Assembly: GCA_029168955.1 (NCBI GenBank)
Contig: JAPDOI010000117.1
Span: forward strand, 558,001-622,000
Origin: Aplectana chamaeleonis
Lineage: Eukaryota; Nematoda; Chromadorea; Rhabditida; Cosmocercidae
Direction of reading: 5' to 3'
DNA length: 64,000 bases
The position numbers were made by a program, and so were the translations under genes. The notes under the pieces were generated by a model. The model was not told the DNA's origin, did no database searches, and was given only the letters and a program-made list of their open reading frames with translations. Positions 1 through 11,961 of this stretch are shown here, piece after piece (position 1 is the stretch's first letter; each line of letters starts with the position of its first letter).

Positions 1-1626
1 CGATCCTCAAGCCTTGCAAACCAGAAGATCAAGCAACTTGGCATCGACCCATCTCCCTTTTGTCCCCTATTGCTAAGTTAGCGGAGAAATCCATCAACCC
101 GCACCTCCAAGAAGCATTACGACATAACATGCATCAACATGGCTTCAAGAAGGCCCACTCTACCATTACGGCACTCACGTCCATCACAGAACACATAATT
201 GCTGGCTTCAACATGAAACCTCCAGCTGGTAGAATATAGTCGTGGCAGTTGACTTAACTGCTGCCTTCAATAATGTCAGTATCCCGCTGCTGTCCAAATC
301 AATCCTGGACTCTACTAGTCCCGACTGGTGCAAAAGATGGACCGATAACTTTGTCAGAAATCGTTCCATTCGTGTGAAATTTGATGGACACTTGTCGAAG
401 TCTGTCCCCCTGAAGGCAGGCGTCCCACAAGGAGGAGTTTTATCTCCCAGCCTGTTTTCTTTGTATCTGTCTGATGTGCCGAAGCCGTCGTCAAACATCC
501 ACTTATGTCTATATGCGGATGATATCACTATTTTTTGAACTGACCCTGTCATCGATCGAGCCACTGCTGAGATGAATGAATACCTTGTCAGTCTGGCCAA
601 GTTCCTGGAATAGAAGCAGCTAAAAGTCTCTCCAATCAAGTCCAGCGTTACTTTGAGCACTACAGCGACTGCCGAACACAAGCTGCATCCCAAGGTTCTT
701 TGGGAAGAAAATATGCTGCCGTTATCAAAACACCCTCGTCTACTTAGTGTATTCCTGGACACGTCACTGCGTTTTCACGAAAACACACGTATTCGAGCTG
801 CTGCTGCCAACGCACGTAACAATTCTACGTTCGCTAGCAGGCACTACATTGGGCAGCTCTGAGGAAATTTTGCGAACCACCTACAGGGCTATGGTGCAGC
901 CGGTGCTGGAATATGGAGCCCCAATATGGTCAAGACACCTGTCGGAAGCCTCATGGAGCAAGCTTCAGCGTGCACAGAACACTGCTCTACGCGTGATCAC
1001 TGGATGCCCTAAATCCACACCGGTATCTCATCTACGTCAAGAGTGTTCGCTACTACCTGTAAAGCAGCATTGTCAACTCCAGTCGCAGCAGTTCCATGTT
1101 GGCATTATAAGGAATTCCACACACCCTAATTTCCCATTACCGTCATCTGGTCCCCATTTCCGACACATTCGCTCGCCACTTCATGCTGCAGTCTCTGTCT
1201 TGGATCGTCAACGTTGGGCGACGTCGGAGCTCAATCGCGTCAGACTACTGGAAATGGAGCATCCCCGATTTGTCAGAGAATACCTTTACTGTGCTCCCCT
1301 AAATCCAATTCTTGGTGACGTGCCCCCCCCGATCGATGACAGCGAAACGGACCTACCCAGAGGTACACGCGTCATCCTGGCAGGTCTACGATGCGGACAC
1401 TCCTCACACCTCGAGGCCTTCGTCCATGAGATCGACTCGTCGACCCCCGACGAATGTCCTGACTGTCACAACCCACGGCACAAATCATTTCATATATTTT
1501 CATGTCCTGCAAGGCCGACTCCTCTAACAGTTATGGAAATGTGGACGAACCCGCGCGATGTGGCTGCCTTTTTACACCTATGAAGAAAAGCTCTGACGTG
1601 GCCGATAAGAAGAAGAAGAAGAGCTT
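1..1626 (+). mobile_element. Jockey/CR1-like LINE, 3' part, decayed
   Basis: The plus strand encodes most of a non-LTR reverse transcriptase, cut by the window edge. Residues of RT motifs are readable: a PISLL block near 45-60, VDLTAAF near 243 (motif A), [11 protein letters not shown] near 426 (motif B) and YADD near 515 (motif C), then the long C-terminal domain to 1583 with a Cys/His cluster (CPDC...H...C). The frame is broken by a TAG near 237, a TGA just after the YADD block, a TAG near 612 and a frameshift around 750-790, so it cannot make a full protein. It ends in a short (AAG)n tail at about 1609-1622. The same tail and C-terminal motifs occur in the minus-strand LINE at 26464-28858, so both belong to one family. 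Confidence 0.85.
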
Positions 1627-1980
1627 CTTTCACAGCCAGAGGCAATTCTCAGAGCAGCGCTCAGTACACGCTGCAACTCAGTGCAGGTGCTGCCACACTG
1701 ACGCTGCAAACTCCAGAGCAGGCTCATGTATTGCTCTGTAAGTCCCCAGAATAGTCTCTGTGCTGCTGCCCCTTGATGTTCCTCCCAAAGCTCTGCCGAC
1801 ACTAAGCTTTGCCTTGACGACTGCTTGTTTCTGTTCCGTATTTTTATGCTACTTCTCTATTGTACGTAGCTCTACGCCAAACCTTTTCGGTTGATTGTTT
1901 GCTTGACGCTTCGGATTGTTCTCATCATATATGAATTGGTACAAAGGCGTTCGAATGGAAATTTCGTCTAAAACTTCAGC

Positions 1981-2148
1981 TAAACTCTGGTCCCGCCGTA
2001 ATGACCTGTTGATTTCGATTATCACAGCGCGGAGCGGTGGCCTCTTCGTCGGAACCTCCTTATCACTAGTTATATTTCACCGAGGCCCACCGCTCCGCTG
2101 CTGATATTGATCGAAATCAACAGGTCACTACGGCGGGACCAGAGTTTA
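1981..2148. mobile_element. Foldback element, family F copy 1
   Basis: A 168-bp near-perfect inverted repeat. It begins TAAACTCTGGTCCCGCCGTA and ends with the reverse complement. Inside are a GC-rich core (GCGGAGCGGTGG) and the string TATCACTAGTTATAT. A second, inverted copy is at 54187-54354 and a partial one at 53221-53335. No coding capacity. Confidence 0.8.
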
Positions 2149-2880
2149 CGCCCTGTAAATATTCCACTGCTATTTCTGGAAACTTGCGATTTCAGTTTTC
2201 TGGCCAGTGATTCAACTTTCTAAGAATCGTACTCGGTTCAGGCAATGTTCAGAACCACGAAGATCGCGGTATGTCGTATAATTTTGCATCACAATGTAAA
2301 ACATCGCCAAGCTCCACACCTCTCCCTACAAGGTCCCTTTTTCTTTATGAGTTATTCCCACAAATAGATAACTCTACAAGTAATCGACACCTGTTTCAGA
2401 ACTGTCTAGGTCTTCGTGTCCATTGTACCCAGTGGTGACGTCATGCCCAACTTCCATTGGGGCGTGACCGCCAGCAACTGACATGATATGATCAGCTATA
2501 AGAGAAGATTTTCTCAACATATTATATCATGATGTTACGGGCTGGAATTCATCAGCAACAAACTCCAGAGTTTGAGACGAGTTTTATTCACATCAAAAAG
2601 GCGGGTCAAAACGAGAAACCCTTGGGTTTTCTGCTGATAAATCCCGCACCAAAAAGGTCAAGAGTGCCGCTGTGTCTCTCTCTGTGATGAAAGAACCTTG
2701 GAAATTTTCACCGTACTGCCTGGGAAAAAATTTCAACCGGGCCCAAAACTTGTAAAGAGTCACCCAGTTTCCATTTTTAGGCCGAAATTCATACAGCGTC
2801 CTAACCCGACTAATCCGTAACACAGCACCACCAGACCTTACCCATCAAGAAGGACAAGTATACCCTGTCGGAAAGTGAAT
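2149..2880. other. Unassigned stretch
   Basis: No gene recognised. A short minus-strand reading frame at 2593-2823 has no family I know. No exon-like run with flanking splice sites was found. Confidence 0.4.
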
Positions 2881-2884
2881 AGTT

Positions 2885-3240
2885 CAAAAAAGCAGCGCTC
2901 CCTCTGCGTCTCTGAAATTTTTAGATAACGGTAAGACGTGGCGTACGCAAATCACGCAGCATGTATTTCCGTAATCCAAAAACAGAATTCAAAGAGTTTT
3001 TCACGTTATCATTTCTTTTTTCGCATATTTCATTATTGTTTTGCATTCTTTTCGCTCAGAACGCTCGTGACACTCACTCTCGATGCAGACACTCTTCTTT
3101 ACATGGCAGTTAGAGTTGTTCAAAACGAGAGGACGTAAAAAACACGTTGAACTATGTTTTTGAATTACGGTAAGACATGCTGCGTGATCTGCTTACGCAA
3201 CGTCTTACCGAATCCCAAAAGTGTCAGAGACGGAGAAGCA
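2885..3240. repeat. Family E repeat (TTACGGTAAGACGT units), copy 1
   Basis: This stretch carries the recurring strings CAGCGCTCCCTCTGCGTCTCTGA, GGTAAGACGT, GCGTACGCAAATCACGCAGC and their reverse complements. The same strings are repeated several times at 23226-24470. Units stand in both orientations, making nested inverted repeats. A 66-codon frame at 2938-3138 lies inside and is not thought to be a gene. Confidence 0.7.
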
Positions 3241-3682
3241 GCGCTGCTTCTTTGGACTCTTCGCTTGCCGTCTCGTTTGAGGCATAGTATACACAATTTC
3301 TACTCGGAAAAAAGTAACAGCAGCCCCTAACACCTCCAATGAGGCGGCGTTCAGAGTTTTCGCGGCGCGACGCCAAAATCGCGTCGCGCGGAAATCAAGG
3401 TGTGAACGGCGCGGGAACGCTAGGCAACTACGCGCAATTGCATTTTCTGTACCCAAGCGAAACTAATCAATATTTGATCTTATTCTGTCTATTTGAGTGT
3501 AATGAACCCTTTTCTATCTTTTATCTGTATTATTATGACACATTTTCGCTTTCGCTGCGACAGCTTGCTTCTTTAATGACGAAACAATCAAAAAGGCATC
3601 GGGAGCAAATGATGCTTAGAATTTTTTTTGGAGTTGATAGCACAGAATAGGGATGTTTCGGTGAAATGAGACGGAATTATGC

Positions 3683-4146
3683 TTATAGGCACAGTCCAAG
3701 CTCAGGGACGAAATCTGAGATCTCCACATAATTGTTAGGTAGACCCACCCTGTAGCCCCTGCCAAATGCCAGCTCTCAATTCCTCCGAGTAAGCGAGATT
3801 TAGGGGGAAGCCACCCTGGGGCACCCACCCCCGGAAGCCACTTTGGCACGCCCCTTTTACGATCTTTCGAGCTCAACAGCGGCAAGATGAACGATGGTTC
3901 TTCCCTTGCATCTCAGCCTCTCTCTTTATTGAGGTCGGTTCGCGTGCATCGGGTGCAACTGACGGAAGTTACGAGCCTCGGACAACTCGTCCACAATGCT
4001 TCCGCAGCACAATTTTTGGGGGGCCATAGCTTCGTTCCTAGGGGGTCTTGTACGATTCCAGAGACATCATTGGAATCAGAGTGACACCGTTCTCAAGAAA
4101 GGCGGAAAAACAGAAAAACGATTGTGAGGTTGGACTGTGCCTTTAT
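3683..4146. mobile_element. TTAA-flanked miniature element, family D copy 1
   Basis: Ends are TTATAGGCACAGTCCAAGCT on the left and TTGGACTGTGCCTTTAT on the right, a terminal inverted repeat of about 17 bp next to a TTAA-like target. The interior includes CTCCGAGTAAGCGAGAT and CAACTCGTCCAC, shared with copies at 7944, 14822, 30726 and 44632. It has no transposase and is therefore non-autonomous. Confidence 0.8.
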
Positions 4147-4364
4147 GTTGTTTGTAAACCGTAAAACAACATCATGGCTCGTCAACTCTTCGAAACCATC
4201 ACCCTCATCACACTGTCCTTAAATATGCAGACAAAATTGTTTGCAGTATCATCTTAAGAACAATACAATAGCCCATGACAATTTCAACCAACCTAGTCTT
4301 TAAAAAGGCTTGAGAAAATTAAAAATGCCCCTTGAGTCCCCGATGACGGAAGAAAAAATGATGG

Positions 4365-4429
4365 CAATCGCTCCGCGACCATCGCGTCGCGTTGCATTAC
4401 AACGCGGCGCGATGGTCGCGGAGCGATTG
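4365..4429. repeat. GC-rich perfect hairpin
   Basis: Arms CAATCGCTCCGCGACCATCG and reverse complement enclose a 7-base loop-like centre. The adjacent 4430-4570 stretch (GCGACGACGCGACGCAACGT, then GAACTCTAGACGCCGCC) is related in inverted orientation to 46363-46590, so this is probably one end of a larger dispersed element. Confidence 0.7.
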
Positions 4430-4756
4430 TAATTTGCGCGTCAAATTCGATGTATCGCGCCTCTTCACTGCGAACACCTAGCGACGACGCGACGCAACGT
4501 CGCCTGATCGATACGTAGGCTAATCATAACGTCGCGTCGCGAATGAACTCTAGACGCCGCCTAATGGTTCAGCAATGGTGCAAGGCACCCACAGGAGAAG
4601 GGAGCTGATTGTTTTGTGCTGAATGTCAATCATGGCATGCCATCTCCTCATGCTCTTCCAAATATGACAGTCGTTTCCACCAATTCAGAACTTCTGTCTT
4701 GGATCACTCAAAAAAATGTAGCTGATATCCGATTCAATCCGTCACGTCTAATATAT

Positions 4757-5474
4757 TAGGATGATGCAAACATTACGGAGTTTTACGACTTTGAATAAGA
4801 AAACATATATTTCAAAAGCAAACATGGCTCACCCAACAAAATAATTTCCATCACATTCAAGCATCCTTCGCCATCGATAGGGCACATCATGAATTCTCGA
4901 CTCGTAGAACTCTAGCTGTTTCGAGTTGAAGTATTCTTCTAAGGCCATTTTGACTTCGTCATGGTTAGTAAACTGTTTTTCATCCAGGAGGTGCTGCATC
5001 GAGCGGAACAGATAGTAGTCGGCAGGGGGAAGATCTGGGCTACATGGAGGGTGAGGAAGAACTTCATCACCCTGTAATGAACACTATTCGCCTTCTTCAC
5101 GACAATGCTTGGCCATACGTATCTCGAATAACCCGACAGAAGCTGCTGGACCAGGACTGGGGAGTTCTTCCTCACCCTCCATACAGCCCAGATTTTGCCC
5201 ATTCCGACTACATACCATCTGTTCCGCTCGATGCAGCACTTCCTGGATGGAAAACAGTTCACTAACGATAACGCAGTCAAAATGGCCTTGGAAGAATAAT
5301 TCGACTCGAAACAGCCAGAGTTCTACGCGTCGGGAATTCATGATCTGCCCAATCGGTGGCGAGGGATCCTTGAATGTGATGGAGATTATTTTGTTGGGTG
5401 AGCCTTGTTTGTTTTTGAAATAAATGTTTTTTATTCAGCTGTGAAAAGTCCGGAACCTTTGGCATCAACATAAT
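4757..5474. mobile_element. Palindromic mariner remnant 1
   Basis: Two C-terminal parts of a mariner-type transposase stand tail-outward. The right arm on the plus strand (about 5095-5395) reads [19 protein letters not shown], then LPHPPYSPDFAHSDY, the D...D34D-type motif around the second and third catalytic aspartates, then GIHDLPNRW near the C-terminus. The left arm (about 4840-5060) encodes the same C-terminal region on the minus strand. Both outer ends carry the mariner inverted terminal repeat (GATGC...CGGA..TTTT.ACGAC). The N-terminal half of the transposase is absent from both arms and there are stops and frameshifts, so the element is dead. Confidence 0.85.
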
Positions 5475-5587
5475 AGTAACACCCACTAACTCGACTTCAA
5501 ATGAGCCTAAATGGATTATCCGATTTATCCGAAAACTAAAGGCAGCATACACACTCACAAACATGGCTGAGATGTCAGCATAAGCAG

Positions 5588-5920
5588 CAGGGTTGAGCAG
5601 CGTTGTGACCGACCACAACAGGGGTCGTAAAGTTTCTAGAAAATTTGGGAAAAAAATGAAGATTTGGGGGTCGTAAAATTTTTAATACATGAACCTCTCG
5701 CGTTCTCACGTCAGCCGCAACCGAACTGGACCCTAAAAATTATTACAACAGCTTTCGCTTCTCATTAAAATTTGACACTAATTTTAGCTTTAAAAAAACT
5801 GGTCCCAGGGGCCCTCCTGAGGGAGATCGTAAAATTCAGGAATTTTTTAAAACAAATCAAAATTCGGGGGGGGGGGTCGTAGCCGCCACAAAAATCGCCA
5901 CAACGGCCTGCTCAACCCTG
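5588..5920. mobile_element. hAT-like miniature element, family B copy 1
   Basis: Terminal inverted repeat CAGGGTTGAGCAG / CTGCTCAACCCTG. It is flanked by an 8-bp target duplication with one mismatch: ATAAGCAG at 5580-5587 and ATAAGTAG at 5921-5928. The 8-bp duplication and CAGGG ends fit the hAT superfamily. The interior has GGGGGTCGTAAAATTTTT strings and no ORF of note. Confidence 0.85.
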
Positions 5921-5949
5921 ATAAGTAGGCTCGCAGGGCACCTGCCTTA

Positions 5950-6441
5950 TCGTCAACGACGTTTGAAGCGCTGAAAGCCATCCTGGATGACAATATTTGA
6001 GCAATCCTGCCTCGCACGCCCGTATTTTCCCACCCCTTCGAGTAACATAATGGAGTTGAAATTGAGTAAACTCGTGATAACGTACAGTGACAGCCCTATC
6101 AAAAAAGAGTACATGAGAGAAACAGCTCGATTCATCTGAATACAACTTATCCGTTCACTGATGAAATTCTCCACTTCAAAGGCCAGCCGGAGTACAGCGG
6201 CATTCTTGAAAGCGATTGAGAATTAAACTGCATTCAAACATGTTATTTTCGGGTAAATCGAGCTGTTTCTCTCGGGCACTCCCATTTGATAGTGCTATCA
6301 CTGTGAATTAGCACACGTTTTCTCATGTTGCACTTTCCATTCTGATACTTAAAGTGGTGGGAAAATAAGGGCGTGCGAGACAAGATTGCTCAGATATTGT
6401 CGTCCTACACAGTTTTCAGCGCCTCAAGCGTCGTTTGCGAC
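5950..6441. repeat. Foldback element, arms about 150-190 bp
   Basis: The left arm (from CGTCAACGACGTTTGAAGCG) is repeated as a reverse complement ending at 6441 (CGCCTCAAGCGTCGTTTGCG). Both arms contain GAGCAATCCTGCCTCGCACG or its complement and a CCCACC-linked block. No coding capacity seen. Confidence 0.7.
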
Positions 6442-6931
6442 ATGGTATGGGCTGTGCGAGCCTAATTCAACTGTCATCTCGACCATGTATGTGAGCACGT
6501 ATGCTTCCTTTAAGCTTTTATAACGGATCGCATTTACTGGAAAAATATTTCCGGTAAACCGGATTCTCAACCATACGAATCTGTGAATCGGAATTCGAAT
6601 TAGGCAAGTTTTGGGTTTGTCTTGTTGGCGAGCCGAACTCCTATTGGTCAGAATCTTCAAACGAACCTGGAAATTCTTGATGAATAGAAATTTGGATTTA
6701 CCCGAACATGTGAGTCTCCGGTTAATTGGTTTGATGGACCGCTCGGACTTGAGGATCTTGTGGGTTTTCGGCAAATATGATTCTAGGTTCATATATATCA
6801 CCGACTTTAACTTTACGAATTTTCTGAATGAGAGTTCGGACTACCTGAACACCAGATACCATAAGATTTTGGACACACCAAAAAAGGACTTTCTACCGGC
6901 CGAATTTACAACGAACCATTCAAACTTGGCG
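6442..6931. other. Unassigned stretch with overlapping unsupported ORFs
   Basis: Reading frames of about 125 codons exist on both strands over the same bases (6424-6801 minus, 6611-6985 plus). Neither resembles a family I know, and they run into the foldback elements on either side. I do not call a gene. Confidence 0.4.
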
Positions 6932-7546
6932 TTTACTCACAAGGGAAGTATAAAAAGCGTAGGTCGGATCTGCCAAAACGACTAGTATGGATAGTATCTC
7001 TTCTGGCTCAATAGTAAAAATGGGCAGTATCCCGCCGCGGGCCGCAGGTTCAAAAAAGTTATGAGCATTTTTTAGGCCTGGCGAAAAGGCAAGGGTACCA
7101 ACAGGCATTTTTTTGAAGTTTCAAAAAATTTTCTCGGATTTAGCTCAAAAGTTGTATGTAGGAGTAATCTAGGGTGGTGAACACGAATCTGGAGTCCATT
7201 TGTCGAAATTTAGAGGTTTACTGTAGGTTACGATAGGTAACATGTCATTTAGGGGTCAAAACCCACCTTAGTATTTTGAAAATCGACAAACGGACTTTGC
7301 TCAGGGGGTAGTTTTTGACGCTGAACACATTTATGAGATCCGTTTCCAGATTTTCCAAAGACTAACGCGCTTTTTGGAAGGTACAAAAAGCACAAAAAAT
7401 GAGCTTTTTGAGCTTGTAACTTCTTGGAACATGCGGCTCGCGGCGGGATACTGCGCAGTTTTACTATTGAGCCACAAGAGATACTAACGACACTAGTCAT
7501 TTTAGCAGATCAGACCTACGCTTTGTATAATTCCCTCGTCAGTAAA
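6932..7546. repeat. Foldback element enclosing family Q repeat
   Basis: The left arm (TTTACTCACAAGGGAAGTAT, then GCGTAGGTCGGATCTGCC, then CTCAATAGTAAAA and CCCGCCGCGGGCCGC) recurs as its reverse complement ending at 7546. Between the arms, about 7150-7290, sit family Q strings such as GAATCTGGAGTCCATTTGTC. Confidence 0.75.
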
Positions 7547-7943
7547 TCGGATTAGGGATAATTTGAGATTTGTGAGAAATTCAGATTTGCCGTTCTTTTC
7601 ACAAAAATAGGATTTATGGATTCAACTGATTTGGCGTTTTTAGGTGATCCTAACTTCGATCTAATCCGGTTATGCCGGTTTTCGTTGACTCGGACTTATG
7701 AATAAACTAGACTTGATGTTCCTTTAGTGAAAAAAGATTTGTGTATCAAACCGCTTTGCCGTATTTACAGGTATAGAGTGTAACTTAATCAGATTTCGCG
7801 CTTTTTAGGCGATCCAAAATTCCACACAATACAGGGGTAGCTTTTTTCGGCGAGACATCTTCTGCTCCCTCAAAATTAATATTATTCGGGCGAACAGTCG
7901 GAAGCCAACTAATCCCGCGCGAGTCTCACCAATTGAATAAGCT

Positions 7944-8382
7944 TTAAAGGCACAGTCCAATCTCAGGGGTTAAAATTCGATATTACTGTCCGCCCACCGG
8001 GTACAGCAAGCCTGCCAGGCGCGAGATCTCAATTCGATGAAACACATGAGAAACCACAGAGCAAAAGTCGGCCCCGCCCCATTAGCTCAAAAGTATAATC
8101 AAGCGTTCCGCCCCGAATGGGGAACCAAAATCTTTGCAAACTGAAAAATTGGTTTGTGTGGCGATGTTCAAAGGCAAAATTTACAATCACAGAGCTCTTA
8201 GTTCCCTTTCCGGGGCGGTGTGCGGGGTTAGACTTTTGGGGTATTGTGGGCCGAGCCGAATTTTTCCCTGTAGTTTCTCACTTATTTGAGCGAATTGGTA
8301 TCTTGCGCATGGCAGAGTTGCTATTCACGGTGAGGGGACTATCATATCAAATTTTACCCCTGAGGTTGGACTGTGGCTTTAA
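7944..8382. mobile_element. TTAA-flanked miniature element, family D copy 2
   Basis: Ends TTAAAGGCACAGTCCAATCT and GAGGTTGGACTGTGGCTTTAA. Size 439 bp, close to copy 1. No transposase; reading frames inside are repeat-derived. Confidence 0.8.
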
Positions 8383-8977
8383 AGAAACTGCTTCACCTAA
8401 GAAACCCTGGACGGCAATAAGGTCATTTAGAAGTGTGCCAATTCAAATCAGAAAAAAATTCAATATAGTCCAAAAACTCCCAGAAACCCTGGTATCTATT
8501 AGGACACAGTTTCGAAAAACACCGTCAAGAAGGAAAAATGCTGAGAATGTATTACCATCCGCTCCTTCGTCTCCATGTTGCTGGTGATGACGATGATGAT
8601 GATGATACCCATCCATGTCCGTCTCCATATTCTCCGAATCCGGATGTGGACGGTAATTTTGGTCTGAAAATCGTAATCGACAAACCCGCCACATGGCTTT
8701 GACGATTTTTTAACCTTCCAGCGTTGGTCATTCGGCCAAGTGCGCTATACCGATCGAAAACACTAACTCTTTTCTATCTAACGCTGCCTTCCACTTGGGC
8801 CAAAGCCTGCTCATTTGCAAAATATATGCTAATAATTCGGTGGTACTTTTCGGTACTGTGCATTTTCAAGTGTTTCTGTCTACTTTGAGGTCAGCTACTA
8901 AACCTGCCACACTTGACAGTATATCTGAGCCACCTCGGACTTGGATGATAGCATATGCGAAAACTTTCGACAGAGCG

Positions 8978-9188
8978 TACAGGCCATAAAACGGCCAATG
9001 TCTCACCGTCGACTGCGTACCACGCGCTGCGCGACCGCACATGCGTCGGAAGCAGACGAGTTTTGGCCACCGCGCGGCGGCCGAAACGTCGCGCGGCGGC
9101 CAAAACTCGTCTGCTTCCGACGCACGTGCGGTCGCGCAGCGCGTGGTACGCAGTCGACGGTGAGACATTGGCCGTTTTATGGCCTGTA
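8978..9188. mobile_element. Near-perfect 211-bp palindrome
   Basis: Starts TACAGGCCATAAAACGGCCA and ends with its reverse complement. The two arms of about 100 bp match almost base for base down to a centre near 9083. The strong GC content of the centre (CGCGCGGCGGCC) contrasts with its surroundings. It looks like a foldback miniature element; reading frames here appear on both strands only because of the palindrome. Confidence 0.85.
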
Positions 9189-9592
9189 GTTATTGATTTC
9201 AAGCGGATTTCGTGATTTTTAAAACTTTGGTCTTTCCTGGCTTATCCGAGAATTTTCGGCCGCGGAGGTACAAAAATGGCTACAATGGCCAAGTCTCTGC
9301 TAAATAGTTATTTTTTCATCAATTAACCATTGTTTATTTTCGAAAATCGATGAAAATGTGGAGAATCGATTTAAAAAACAACCGATAATTGACGAAAAAA
9401 TACTATTGACTCGAGACTTGACCATTATACTCAACTTCAAAGCTTAGGGGCCGAAACTTCTCGGGTAAACCAGACAAGACCGAAGATGCAAAAACACGAA
9501 ATTCGCTGAAAATCAGTAACTACGCTCCGTCGGAATTTTTCGCAAGCACTATCATCTGAATCTAAGGTGGCTCAGATATTCTGTCAGCTATG

Positions 9593-9891
9593 CAGGGTTG
9601 TGCAGACCGTTGCGACCGGTGACCAAAATTTTACGACCCTTGGTGACCAAAATTTTCACGAACCCCCCCTGGGATGGAGGAATGGTCGCGATGCAATACA
9701 CGGCGCTATACGTCGACAGTTAATCTAAGAATGTTACATTTCCGAGACCTTTCCGAGTGGATTGGAGATAAACCCCATTTTTTTCCGAAAATTTTAAGAA
9801 CCCCCTCCCCAAAAAAATCTTTTTTTTTTTGAAAAACTTCGAAATGTTTCACGACCCCCGTTAAGACCCGTCGCAAGCCTGCCCAACCCTG
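9593..9891. mobile_element. hAT-like miniature element, family B copy 2
   Basis: Ends CAGGGTTGTGCAG and GCCCAACCCTG. It is flanked by an exact 8-bp duplication CAGCTATG at 9585-9592 and 9892-9899, direct evidence of insertion. Confidence 0.9.
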
Positions 9892-10537
9892 CAGCTATGG
9901 CAGGTTTGGTGGTTTACCTCAGAGTAAATAGAAGCACTCAAAGATGCTCAGTACTGAAGACTACCCCTGAAATACAGCACATGTTTGCCAAAAGAGCTGG
10001 CTTTGGCCCAAGTGGAAGGCAGCCTTAGACGAAAAAAAAACTTGCGCGGTATATCACGCTTAGTCGAAAGGCCAGCGCTGAAAAGGTTCGAAAATCGTCA
10101 AATTCAAGTGACGGGGAACTTTCGCTTCAACCTAATAATTCAAGTTAAGATCATATGTAGAGCGAACTTATAGGGTGCCTGGCAGAAAACAGCAGCGATG
10201 TAGCTTAGCAACGCACTTTCCTTCTCCGCAACCAAACATGGAAGCCTTTCAACTGCTCATATAATTATCCTCTCTCGTAGAGAAGAATTCTTTCAACTAA
10301 AATGGAAACTAACCACCATAGCCTCCATTCATATGCCCATCATAATGCTTCTCTCCGTCCATACCGTGGGGTGCATCGTGACCATGCGACATGTCATGAT
10401 CGCCTCCATTTGTATCGTAATTCATCCTATAATAAAAAATTACAAACAAGTTATGACAGATAAAAAATGACGAGAAAGAAAGGGCAATTCATTACAACGA
10501 GTAACACGAAAATCTATTTCCAAGAACCTCTTTCAGA

Positions 10538-11896
10538 CAGGGTGAAGCAATGTTGGAAATTTTCAAAGTGAGGGGGTCGCCACCAAACTTGGGAAATGGG
10601 GGTCGCACCACCGGATTTTTTTGACTCGTTCTTTTTTTCGGGTTTAACTCAGCCCTACCACAGAACGTTTATTACACAACCACGGCATTTTCAGATTTGT
10701 TTGTCAACCGCTGGTGACCTAAATGCTCGTCAAGACCGCAATTGTCCAAATTGCGAAAAATGGGTTTCGAGGGCCTTCCAGTGTCACATACGTTGCTCTT
10801 ATGGGCCGTAACTCAACGGCTCGGCAAAGTAGACTCAGTAGTGAAGTAGAAAAAAGCCAAGCCGCTCGTGTAGAGTGAGAAATAAAAAAAACATCGCTTG
10901 ATGAAAAAAGTGGTGTAAATAGGCCGTTTTTTTCAAATGGCCTTTTCAGCCTTGGTTTTCACTTTTATAAGGCGGCAGTCTAACGGAAGGTGTATCTGCT
11001 ACTTGGCTATCGGAAACTACATTAGCTGGATTTTCGTCTAAAAAATTTTCTGAGGTTTTCACATCATTATGTGAGAAGAATGAGGTGAGAGGTCTCAGAA
11101 ATTTTTAAAGAAAAATCGAGCTAATGTGATTGTTTTTCAATAACCATTCAGCAGATACACCTATTCGACTGCCGACTTCTAAAATCTAAAACCAAGGCTG
11201 AAAAGGCCACTTGGAAAAAAACGGCCTTTCTACACCACTTTTTCCAACGGGTGATTTTCTCTATTTCTCACTCTACACGAGCCGCTTTGCTTTTTTCTGC
11301 TTTACTACTAAGTCTACTTTACCAAGCCGTTGAGTTACGGCCCATATAAGAACGTTTATGACACTGGGAGCAGGATTGAGCAGGCCGTTGCGCCGAATTT
11401 CGGCGAAGCTACGACCCCCCCGTTGACCAGAATTTTGAAAAAATCCAGAATTTTACGACCCCTTGGAACGGAAAAATGATTTAGCTTTTTTTTGAGTAGC
11501 GTGTTTGAAAAAGAAGTCAATTTTGTGATATCAATTTTTTAGGATCAAGCTCGGTCGCGGCTAAGGTGTGGACGCGAAAGGGCAGTGTATTTGCAAACAT
11601 TTTATAACCCCCAAAATTTTTACGACCCCTGTTGTGCCGGGTCACAACCCTGCTCAGCCCTGATTGGGAGACCCCCAAAAACCTTTTTTCGCTATTTGGG
11701 CAATCGCACTTTTGATGAGTATTTAGGCCACCAGCGGTTAATCAACAAATCTGATCAACTCGTGGTTGTGTAAGAAATGTTCTGTGGTGGAGCTGAGTTA
11801 AAACCGAAAAGAAAACGAATCGTCGGTGCGACCCCCAATTTTTCAAGTTTGGTGGCGACCCCCATTTGGGCAAATTTCCAACATTGCTTGACCCTG
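10538..11896. mobile_element. 1.36-kb foldback element with hAT-like ends
   Basis: Outer ends are CAGGGTGAAGCAATGTTGG and CCAACATTGCTTGACCCTG. Long arms match: GTGGTGCGACCCCCA blocks, then ACCGCTGGTGACCTAAATG, then GGGCCGTAACTCAACGGCT and CAGCCTTGGTTTTCA, each found again as a reverse complement on the right at about 11145-11896. The right arm is interrupted by a family B element at 11371-11662. No clear target duplication at the outer ends and no transposase ORF. Confidence 0.8.
11371..11662. mobile_element. hAT-like miniature element, family B copy 3 (nested)
   Basis: Ends CAGGATTGAGCAGGCCGTTG and GCTCAGCCCTG with 8-bp flanks ACTGGGAG / ATTGGGAG. Removing it restores continuity of the right arm of the surrounding foldback element with the left arm, so this insertion is younger than that element. 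Confidence 0.88.
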
Positions 11897-11961
11897 GTTC
11901 CGTCCCCTAACCTCGGTGACAGAAATTTTTGAAAGATGTAAATTACGATCCCCACTAAAAC

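Noticed and set aside
8866..9215. Four overlapping reading frames of 82-103 codons on both strands
   Set aside because: They are produced by the 211-bp palindrome and its mirror; the same peptide text appears on both strands.
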